This document shows positions 1 to 6,210 of a DNA stretch of 6,210 nt, piece by piece. The translations under genes and the position numbers were made by a program. Under the pieces are notes generated by a model that did no database searches, was not told the DNA's origin, and worked only from the letters and a program-made list of their open reading frames with translations. Every line of letters begins with the position of its first letter. Position 1 is the stretch's first letter. Location: contig JAJZGN010000117.1 in the NCBI GenBank assembly GCA_021798435.1, positions 1 to 6,210 of the forward strand, in the 5' to 3' direction. The stretch is from a bacterium (GTDB lineage: Bacteria; Chloroflexota; Dormibacteria; Aeolococcales; Bog-877).

Positions 1-1236
1 CCGCTCCTCGGTGAGGCGTGTCTTGGTGGACTCGGAGAGGTCCGCGTCCCCCCCCACGATCCACGGGATCTTCTCCGCCAGCCGGTTCAGCACCTCCCCG
101 GCGGAGACCCTGGTGGCCACCTCCGCCCCTCCCGGCTCCCAGACGGGCAGCTCCCGCTCCCAGCCGGCGGGCAGCTCTCCGGCGAGCGCCCGGTCCCACT
201 CCCCTGCCAGCTGCGGGTGGGCGGCGGCGAAGGCCGCGGACCGTGCCTCCCACGCCCTCCGCCACTCCGCCCCCTGGGTCAGCGCCTCGCCGAAGACGGC
301 CCTCACCTCGTCGGGGACATGGAAGGTGGCATCCGGATCCCAGCCGTAGGCCCGCTTCACCGCCGCCACCTCGGCCGCTCCCAGCGGCGACCCATGAGCG
401 GAGTTGGAGTCCTGCTTGTGGGGGGAGCCGTACCCGATGTGGGTGCGGACCGCGATCAGAGACGGACGGGTGTCGTCGGCGATGGCGGAGTCCAGGGCCC
501 GGGCGATCCCGTCGAGGTCCAGGGTCCCGTCCTCCACGCGCTGCACCTGCCAACCGTAGGCCCGGAAGCGCTCCTCCACGTTCTCGGTGAAGGCCATGGA
601 GGTGGGACCGTCGAGGGAGATGTGGTTGTCGTCGTACAGGCAGATCAGCCGCCCCAATTGAAGATGCCCAGCCAGGGAGGCGGCCTCCGCCGACACCCCC
701 TCCATCATGTCGCCATCGCCGCAGAGGACGAAGGTGCGGTGGTCCACCACCCGGTGGCCATCCCGGTTGTAGCGGTGGGCCAGCCAGCGCTCGGCGATGG
801 CCATCCCCACCGCGTTTCCGAAGCCCTGGCCGAGGGGCCCGGTCGTGACCTCGACCCCCGGGGTTAGCCCGCGCTCGGGATGCCCCGGGGTGATCGACCC
901 CCACTGCCGGAAGTGCTGCAGATCCTCAAGGCTAACCCCGTACCCGGAGAGGTGGAGTAGGGAGTACAGGAGGGCGGACCCGTGGCCCGCGCTGAGGATG
1001 AAGCGGTCGCGGTCGGGCCAGCCGGGGTGGGCGGGGTCATGGCGCAGGAACCTGGTCCAGAGCACGTAGGCCATGGGCGCCGCTCCCATGGGCAACCCCG
1101 GGTGACCCGAATTGGCCTTCTCCACGGTGTCGATAGCCAGGCAGCGGACGGTGTCGATGCAAAGCGTGTCGAGGGCGGTCCCGGCCAGGGGCAGGCTGCG
1201 CCGCCCGGCCGCCAGCTCGCTCTCTGTGGGACTCAC
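1..1236 (-). CDS. tkt: Transketolase, N-terminal 412 codons (3' end beyond window)
   Basis: Thiamine-diphosphate enzyme of the cytoplasmic non-oxidative pentose phosphate pathway; it transfers two-carbon ketol units between sugar phosphates. The visible part holds the whole pyrophosphate-binding domain and the start of the pyrimidine domain. Seen: ANSGHPG with His45, AGHGS with His85, TPGHPE with His119, GPLGQG at 133-138, the ThDP/metal motif GDGDMMEG at 173-180 followed by YDDNHISLDG (Asn204, Ile206), THIGYGSP with His266, and AHGSPLG with His281. GGDADLSEST near the left edge opens the second domain. Family members are about 650-700 residues, so roughly 280 are missing. The start chosen is GTG at 1236-1234, which places LDTLCIDTVR about 21 residues in, as is usual. 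It has no well-spaced Shine-Dalgarno site, since GGAGG lies only one base upstream; GTG at 1278 is an alternative. It is divergent from the amidohydrolase. Function is certain, the exact start is not. Confidence 0.96.
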   Translation of the reverse strand, partial: MSPTESELAAGRRSLPLAGTALDTLCIDTVRCLAIDTVEKANSGHPGLPMGAAPMAYVLWTRFLRHDPAHPGWPDRDRFILSAGHGSALLYSLLHLSGYGVSLEDLQHFRQWGSITPGHPERGLTPGVEVTTGPLGQGFGNAVGMAIAERWLAHRYNRDGHRVVDHRTFVLCGDGDMMEGVSAEAASLAGHLQLGRLICLYDDNHISLDGPTSMAFTENVEERFRAYGWQVQRVEDGTLDLDGIARALDSAIADDTRPSLIAVRTHIGYGSPHKQDSNSAHGSPLGAAEVAAVKRAYGWDPDATFHVPDEVRAVFGEALTQGAEWRRAWEARSAAFAAAHPQLAGEWDRALAGELPAGWERELPVWEPGGAEVATRVSAGEVLNRLAEKIPWIVGGDADLSESTKTRLTEER

Positions 1237-1323
1237 GCCTCCATGGTCGCACGCCCGGGTTAAGGAACGTCCCCACACGCGGGGCGGGGGTAAGCGAGCG
1301 ACCCGGGCGTCCAGAATGGGGGC
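1237..1323. promoter_or_regulatory. Divergent intergenic region between transketolase and amidohydrolase
   Basis: This 87-nt gap must hold the promoters of two genes that point away from each other. I see no convincing -35/-10 pair on either strand. Weak AT-containing candidates are TTAACC (minus strand, 1263-1258) and TTACCC (minus strand, 1292-1287). A perfect inverted repeat flanks the centre and is listed separately. Neither flanking GTG start has a normally spaced ribosome-binding site, so one or both transcripts could be leaderless, which is common in high-GC actinobacteria. That is inference. Confidence 0.45.
1251..1310. repeat. Perfect 10-bp inverted repeat in the divergent gap
   Basis: The left arm ACGCCCGGGT (1251-1260) and right arm ACCCGGGCGT (1301-1310) are exact reverse complements. 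Forty bases separate them, and the arm starts are 50 bp apart. Each arm contains the palindrome CCCGGG, so each could also be a separate copy of one regulator-binding box. The arms sit on either side of the divergent gap, as expected for an operator pair acting on both promoters. No T-tract follows and the loop is long, so it does not look like a terminator. The regulatory role is inferred, and GC-rich repeats can arise by chance. Confidence 0.4.
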
Positions 1324-2814
1324 GTGGTCGATGGGAACCGTCCCGGGCCGGTCCTTTTCCTGGGGGTGGCCCCCGAGGTGTTGGCGGCCGCAGATGGGCG
1401 CATCGTCGCCGTCGGGCGCGATGCGGTGGAGATGGGCGCCGGTGCCCGGGTCGTGGAGCTGGAGGGCCGGGTGCTCCCCGGCCTCGGGGATTCTCACCTC
1501 CACCTCCGCGAACTGGTGCGGCTGCGCCTCGATCTCGATCTCTCCAAGGCCAGGACCGCTGCGGAGCTCCTGCGCCGGGTCGCGGCGCGGGCCGGCAGAC
1601 TGGGGCCGCAGGAGTGGGTGGTCGGCGCTGGGTGGTCGGGGCGCCTCTTCGCCGAGGGGGTGACCCCGAGCCGCCGGGAGCTGGACCGGGCGGCGGGCGG
1701 CCGACCGGTCGCCCTGCTGAGCCGGGATGAGCACTCGGTCTGGGCCAGCACCAGAGCCCTGGAGCTGGCGGGGATCCCCTGGCAGGGGGCGGACCCCCAT
1801 CCGATGGTGGTCGACCGCGGCCCCGACGGTGACCCCTCCGGCGTGGTCCGAGAGGCCGGAGGGGCGTTCCTCCGCCTGATCCCCCGCCCTCCAGCTCCCG
1901 CCTACGAGCGGGAGCTGGAGGGCGTGCTCCAGCACCTTTCCGCGCTCGGGTTGTGCTCGGTCCACTCCATGGACCCCCCGGAGACCTACTTCGCCCTGCA
2001 GCGCCTCCACGCCCGGGGCCGGCTGCCGCTGAGGATCACCTACAACCTGCCGGCCGACTTGATGGAGGACGCCGGGAGGCTGGGCCTACGGCAGGGCCTG
2101 GGGGACCCCTGGCTCCGAATTTACGGGGTGAAGGCCTTCGTGGACGGCTCGCTGGGCAGTGGGACCGCGGAGATGCGAGGCGGCGGTGGAGTGGCTCGCC
2201 TCTCCGATGGAGATCTTGGCGACCTGGTCGAGCTCAGCGTTAGGACAGAGCTCAACCTCTGCCTCCACGCCATCGGGGACATGGCCGTCCACCGCGCCCT
2301 CTCGGCCCTGCGCGCCGGGGCCGGGAGCTGGCCGGGGTGGCGGCCCCGGATCGAGCACGCCCAGCTGGTCGATCCCTCCGACATCCCGCTCTTTCGCGAG
2401 GTGGGGGCGGTGGCCTCGATGCAGCCCCTGCACGCCCCTGCCGACCGGGAGATGGCCGACCGGCTCTGGACGGGGCGGACCGGGCACGCCTACGCCTGGG
2501 GGATGCTGTCTCGGGCTGGGGTCCGGCTGGCGTTCGGATCGGACGCCCCAGTGGAGTCCGCCGACCCGATGCTGGGGCTGGAGGCGGCGACCGGATGGCG
2601 CAGCCGCGCCGGGTGGCACCCCGAGCTGGCGCTCACCTGGAGGCAGGCGCTGCTCGCCTACACCTCGGGGGTGGCCCTCGCTGGAGGGGTCGAGCGCCAG
2701 GAGGGCCGGCTGCGCCCGGGATACCGCTGCGACCTCACGGTGGTGCGGGACGGACGGGTGGTCGCCACCGTGGTGGACGGGGTGGTGCGCAGCGCGGGGC
2801 CTGATCCCACTTGA
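1324..2814 (+). CDS. YtcJ-like metal-dependent amidohydrolase (Amidohydrolase_3)
   Basis: A 496-residue member of the amidohydrolase superfamily (TIM-barrel metallohydrolases), in the branch with YtcJ and N-substituted formamide deformylase, whose members hydrolyse amides, formamides and related bonds. Seen in order: an N-terminal strand segment (DGRIVAVG), metal-binding DSHLHL with His58 and His60, DEHSVWAST around His137, YGVKAFVDGSLGS with Lys270 as the likely carboxylated metal-bridging lysine, LHAIGD with His315, RIEHAQLVD with His345, FGSDAPVE with Asp407, and the C-terminal segment YTSGVALAGG to RPGYRCDLTVV. All catalytic positions are present, so it should be active. It is slightly shorter than typical relatives (about 530-560), mostly at the N-terminus. 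No signal peptide is seen, so it is probably cytoplasmic. GTG 1324 is the first possible start after an in-frame stop at 1291-1293. Shine-Dalgarno support is poor. The substrate is unknown. Confidence 0.9.
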   Translation: MVDGNRPGPVLFLGVAPEVLAAADGRIVAVGRDAVEMGAGARVVELEGRVLPGLGDSHLHLRELVRLRLDLDLSKARTAAELLRRVAARAGRLGPQEWVVGAGWSGRLFAEGVTPSRRELDRAAGGRPVALLSRDEHSVWASTRALELAGIPWQGADPHPMVVDRGPDGDPSGVVREAGGAFLRLIPRPPAPAYERELEGVLQHLSALGLCSVHSMDPPETYFALQRLHARGRLPLRITYNLPADLMEDAGRLGLRQGLGDPWLRIYGVKAFVDGSLGSGTAEMRGGGGVARLSDGDLGDLVELSVRTELNLCLHAIGDMAVHRALSALRAGAGSWPGWRPRIEHAQLVDPSDIPLFREVGAVASMQPLHAPADREMADRLWTGRTGHAYAWGMLSRAGVRLAFGSDAPVESADPMLGLEAATGWRSRAGWHPELALTWRQALLAYTSGVALAGGVERQEGRLRPGYRCDLTVVRDGRVVATVVDGVVRSAGPDPT

Positions 2815-2841
2815 CACAGCCGCCAATCTCGGCACTACCCT
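2811..2841 (+). promoter_or_regulatory. Probable promoter of the glutamate dehydrogenase gene
   Basis: A perfect -35 hexamer TTGACA lies at 2811-2816; its TGA is the amidohydrolase stop codon. A -10-like TACCCT (TAnnnT form) lies at 2836-2841, giving a 19-nt spacer, which is long but tolerated by housekeeping sigma factors in high-GC bacteria. ACTACC at 2834-2839 would give a 17-nt spacer with a poorer -10. The position, about 60 nt upstream of the start codon, suits a separate promoter for glutamate dehydrogenase. Readthrough from the amidohydrolase remains possible because no terminator is seen between the genes. Confidence 0.5.
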
Positions 2842-2869
2842 TCCACTCGGGTCGGGCCAAGACCCTTCC
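2837..2869 (+). repeat. Short direct repeat and small hairpin in the glutamate dehydrogenase leader
   Basis: ACCCTTCC occurs at 2837-2844 and again at 2862-2869, 25 bp apart; the first copy overlaps the proposed -10. Between and partly within them, GGGTC (2849-2853) and GACCC (2861-2865) can form a 5-bp stem with a 7-nt loop. This could be a regulator site or leader structure for glutamate-dependent control, but both elements are short and may be chance. Confidence 0.25.
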
Positions 2870-2885
2870 CAAGTCCTGATACCGC

Positions 2886-2893
2886 AAGGAGGG
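2886..2893 (+). promoter_or_regulatory. Shine-Dalgarno site of glutamate dehydrogenase
   Basis: AAGGAGGG lies ten bases upstream of ATG 2903. It is the best ribosome-binding site in the window. It fixes the start of glutamate dehydrogenase, whose reading frame is otherwise open far upstream into the amidohydrolase gene (to about 2159). Confidence 0.85.
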
Positions 2894-2902
2894 TCCGGGG
2901 CC

Positions 2903-4179
2903 ATGGCCAGCAACGTCCTCACCGCGACAACGGAGGCGGCCGAGGCCGCCAACCCCTACGAGACCGCCCAACGCCAGTTCGACCAGGCGGCGGCGATCTT
3001 GGACCTGGACCCGGGGCTGCGCCAGGTGCTCCGGGAGGTCCGGCGTGAGTTCACCGTCAACTTCCCGGTGCGGATGGACGACGGCGGCATCCGGGTCTTC
3101 ACCGGCTACCGGATTCAGCACAACCTGACGCGGGGCCCGGCCAAGGGGGGCATCCGCTACCACCCCCAGGTCAGCCTGGATGAGGTCAAGGCGCTGTCGA
3201 TGTGGATGACCTGGAAGTGCGCCGTGACCAACCTCCCCTACGGCGGTGCCAAGGGCGGGGTGATCTGCGACCCGACTCAGCTCAGCGCCCAGGAGCTGGA
3301 GAACTTGACCCGCCGCTACGCCAGCGAGATCTCCCTCCTGATCGGGCCGGAGAGCGACATCCCGGCTCCTGACGTAAACACCAACCAGCAGACCATGGCC
3401 TGGATCATGGACACCATCTCCATGGAGAAGGGCTACTCGGTGCCCGCCACGGTCACCGGCAAGCCGCTGGCGATCGGCGGTTCCGAGGGAAGGCCGGCGG
3501 CGACCGGCCGGGGCGTGATGGTGGTCACCCTGGAGGCCTGCCGGCGGATGGGAATGGACCCCGCTCAAACCACCGTGGCCATCCAGGGCTTCGGCAATGT
3601 GGGAAGTGTCAGCGCCGAGCTGCTCCACGGCCAGGGCTTCAAGGTGGTCGCGGTCTCGGACGTCTTCGGGGGGATCCACAACCCGGATGGGCTGGACGTT
3701 CCCGCCCTGCTGGAGCACCAGCGGGCCACCGGCAAGGTGAAGGGCTTCGCCGGGGCGAAGGAGGAGATCTCCAACTCGGCCCTCTTGGAGCTCCCGGTGC
3801 AGATCCTGATTCCGGCCGCCCTGGAGAACCAGCTCACCATGCGCAACGCCGCCCGCGTCCAGGCCAAGCTGGTGGTGGAGGCGGCCAATGGGCCCACCAC
3901 CCCCGAGGCCGATGACATCTTCCACCAGCGCGGAGTGGTGGTGGTGCCGGACATCCTCGCCAACGCTGGCGGGGTCACCGTCTCCTACTTCGAGTGGGTG
4001 CAGGACCTCCAGTCCTTCTTCTGGGAGGAGTCGGAGATCAACCAGCGCCTCACCAGGATCATGGAGCAGGCCTACCGCCAGGTGGACGAACTGGCCCAGC
4101 AGCACCGCACCACCCTGCGCATGGGCGCCTACTGTCTGGCGGTCAAGCGGGTCGCGGACGCCACCGCCGTGCGGGGAAT

Positions 4180-4189
<10 letters not shown>
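2903..4189 (+). CDS. gdhA: Glutamate dehydrogenase (GLFV family, RocG/GudB type)
   Basis: A 428-residue cytoplasmic enzyme that interconverts glutamate and 2-oxoglutarate plus ammonia using a nicotinamide cofactor; relatives are hexamers. The N-terminal substrate domain shows RGPAKGGIRYHP (Lys81), MTWKCAVTNLPYGGAKGG (Lys105 and catalytic Lys117, matching the GLFV signature) and PAPDVNT (catalytic Asp157). These lie at a constant offset of eight from Lys89, Lys113, Lys125 and Asp165 of the Clostridium symbiosum enzyme. The Rossmann domain has the ATGRGV segment and IQGFGNVGS (229-234). Ser361 in VSYFEW completes the glutamate pocket. Length matches Bacillus RocG/GudB (about 424-427), not the longer GdhA class (about 445-450) or shorter leucine dehydrogenases (about 360). 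The start follows a strong Shine-Dalgarno site. Cofactor choice is unresolved, though Asp253 near the end of the second Rossmann strand would allow NAD. The last 10 bp overlap the convergent gnd gene. Confidence 0.96.
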
Positions 4190-5223
<1,034 letters not shown>

Positions 5224-5230
5224 CTGCGCC

Positions 5231-5236
5231 ACCTCC
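5231..5236 (-). promoter_or_regulatory. Shine-Dalgarno site of gnd
   Basis: Read on the minus strand, GGAGGT (5236 down to 5231) is followed by seven bases and ATG 5223. This supports that start over the longer open frame beginning at 5385 and over the internal Met at 5205. Confidence 0.8.
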
Positions 5237-5271
5237 GCTGGTCCTGCCGTCCGGGCGATCCGGCCCCCCCT

Positions 5272-5279
5272 AGGGTATA
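5272..5279 (-). promoter_or_regulatory. Possible -10 element for gnd
   Basis: On the minus strand TATACCCT (5279 down to 5272) is an AT-rich island in the 65-nt gap ahead of gnd. It contains the same TACCCT hexamer proposed as the -10 of the glutamate dehydrogenase promoter. No matching -35 is seen at 16-19 nt upstream; CTGACG is present but much too close. If real, it would give gnd its own start site about 40 nt before the Shine-Dalgarno site, independent of the membrane protein gene. Confidence 0.35.
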
Positions 5280-5288
5280 GGGAGCGCG

Positions 5289-6210
5289 TCAGCCGCCTTC
5301 CGGGCACCCCGCCCGGGAGGTGTGCCAGCCGGAGGCGGCGGTGGTGGGGGCGTACAGGAGGTTGGCCGAGGTGCCGAACACGCACGTCCAGCCCCCGGTG
5401 TGCGAGAGGAGGACGGCCAGGGCGCTACCCCTCGGCTGCCACACCAGGCTCACCCGGTACGAGCGCAGGAGCCGCAGACTCCCCTGCCCCCCGGCCACGA
5501 TCTGGAGGTAGTCGGTGATGATCTGGCGGCCCATGAGGACCGCCTCTCCGAAGATGAACACTCGGTCGGGGGCGCACCCTCGGCCCGCACGTTCGGCATG
5601 GTCGATGCGGTACAGGAGCCATCCACTGCTCCCGTACGGGGCCAGCACCCGGGCGGGGGGCCCGTCGCAGATCACCCGCCCCACCGCCACCGGGTAGGCC
5701 GAGCTCTGCAGCTGGTTCTCCGGGCTGCTCAACTGGGCCGTCATGCGCGCGGCGGTGGTGAGGACCACCAGGCCCAGGACCAGCACGGTGAACCAGACGG
5801 GCGCTGGGGCCCGTCGCCGAGGCCGCAGGCGGAGACCAGAGCGAAGCTCCAGGCCAAGCTGCTCCACGCCGTCCACCCAAAGCGGCAGCGAGAGCACGGC
5901 GAAGATGGGGATGTCCCGGACCGCGTAGAGGAGGAGAAGAACCCCCGCCACCGCCAGGAAGAGATCGGAGATCCTGGTCCGGCGCGCCCAGCGGGCCGCC
6001 ACCACCAGAGAGAGGAGCAGGAAGAGGGCTGGGATGTTCGCCGCCTGGTGGAAATCGGGGGGCTGCCACTCGTTGAGGTTGGCCTGGGCCACGTGGCTCA
6101 GGAGCAGCTTGAGGGGGTACAGGTACACCCCCCAGCCGTTGGGGTTGACCATGGCGGAAAGCGCCGCCAGCAGGAGCCCCCCCAGGAGGTCCCGGAGGTG
6201 CCGCCACCCG
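5289..6210 (-). CDS. Polytopic membrane protein, C-terminal 306 residues (5' end beyond window); GT-C-like, function unassigned
   Basis: The frame is open to the right edge, so the N-terminus is missing; ATG 6152 is internal, because the upstream residues are already a membrane segment. In the visible fragment hydrophobic stretches lie near residues 8-20, 58-73, 82-97, 100-112 and 138-154. Before the second is NPNGWGVYLYPLKLL, then EWQPPDFH (47-54). From memory, this NPxGW...EWQ(S/P)PDFH pattern marks a widespread family of large membrane proteins resembling GT-C (family 39-like) glycosyltransferases. The last 140 residues form a soluble, probably extracytoplasmic domain: ARVLAPYGSSGWLLYRI, then VFIFGEAVLMG, ITDYLQIV and YRVSLVWQPRGSALAVLL. 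Relatives often have an acidic/arginine DGR-type motif where VFIFGEAV stands. Four cysteines (181, 212, 276, 302) may form disulfides. It ends 65 nt before gnd on the same strand. The substrate and reaction are unknown. Confidence 0.75.
   Translation of the reverse strand, partial: GWRHLRDLLGGLLLAALSAMVNPNGWGVYLYPLKLLLSHVAQANLNEWQPPDFHQAANIPALFLLLSLVVAARWARRTRISDLFLAVAGVLLLLYAVRDIPIFAVLSLPLWVDGVEQLGLELRSGLRLRPRRRAPAPVWFTVLVLGLVVLTTAARMTAQLSSPENQLQSSAYPVAVGRVICDGPPARVLAPYGSSGWLLYRIDHAERAGRGCAPDRVFIFGEAVLMGRQIITDYLQIVAGGQGSLRLLRSYRVSLVWQPRGSALAVLLSHTGGWTCVFGTSANLLYAPTTAASGWHTSRAGCPEGG

Noticed and set aside
18..1263. Several plus-strand open frames (such as 18-590 and 217-867) opposite transketolase.
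   Set aside because: They are antisense shadows of a well-conserved transketolase and have low-complexity Pro/Arg/Gly translations.
1268..1285. A CCCC-ACACGC-GGGG hairpin in the divergent gap as a terminator or riboswitch.
   Set aside because: The stem is only four base pairs and sits between two divergent starts, where a terminator is not expected.
2159..2902. A possible 248-residue N-terminal extension of glutamate dehydrogenase, since its frame stays open upstream.
   Set aside because: The extension overlaps the amidohydrolase out of frame, is Pro/Ser/Trp-rich and low in complexity, and a strong Shine-Dalgarno site precedes ATG 2903.
5224..5385. An upstream extension of gnd to a start at 5385.
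   Set aside because: It overlaps the membrane protein gene, is arginine-rich, and precedes the Rossmann motif by far more than in relatives; GGAGGT supports ATG 5223.
6150..6152. ATG 6152 as the true start of the membrane protein.
   Set aside because: The frame continues upstream to the window edge with a plausible hydrophobic segment (DLLGGLLLAALSA), and the family is much larger, so this Met is internal.

Overview
This is a GC-rich (roughly 70 percent by eye), gene-dense chromosomal window carrying housekeeping and catabolic genes. The base composition, GTG starts, short intergenic gaps and protein types suggest a high-GC actinobacterium (Actinomycetota) or a neighbouring high-GC lineage. 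The sequence alone does not allow a genus call. There are no RNA genes, mobile elements, CRISPR arrays or phage genes.

Layout, left to right. (1) 1-1236, minus strand: the first 412 codons of a transketolase, cut by the left edge. (2) 1237-1323: an 87-nt divergent gap with a perfect 10-bp inverted repeat. (3) 1324-2814, plus strand: a YtcJ-like amidohydrolase of the Amidohydrolase_3 type. (4) 2815-2902: a gap with a likely promoter and a clear Shine-Dalgarno site. (5) 2903-4189, plus strand: a RocG/GudB-type glutamate dehydrogenase. (6) 4180-5223, minus strand: a short-type decarboxylating 6-phosphogluconate dehydrogenase whose 3' end overlaps the glutamate dehydrogenase by 10 bp, tail to tail. 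(7) 5224-5288: a 65-nt gap with a possible -10 element and a good Shine-Dalgarno site. (8) 5289-6210, minus strand: the C-terminal 306 residues of a polytopic membrane protein, cut by the right edge.

Transketolase and 6-phosphogluconate dehydrogenase are both pentose phosphate pathway enzymes: the second makes ribulose 5-phosphate and reducing power, and the first interconverts the resulting sugar phosphates. They lie on the same strand but are separated by the oppositely oriented amidohydrolase and glutamate dehydrogenase pair. Glutamate dehydrogenase links glutamate to 2-oxoglutarate, joining nitrogen and carbon metabolism. The amidohydrolase may feed a small amide, carbamate or ester substrate into such pathways, but its substrate cannot be read from the sequence.

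No previously undescribed system is evident. The points most worth a second look are the inverted repeat between the divergent genes, the divergent cysteine-bearing C-terminal domain of the membrane protein, the uncertain transketolase start, and the amidohydrolase of unknown substrate.
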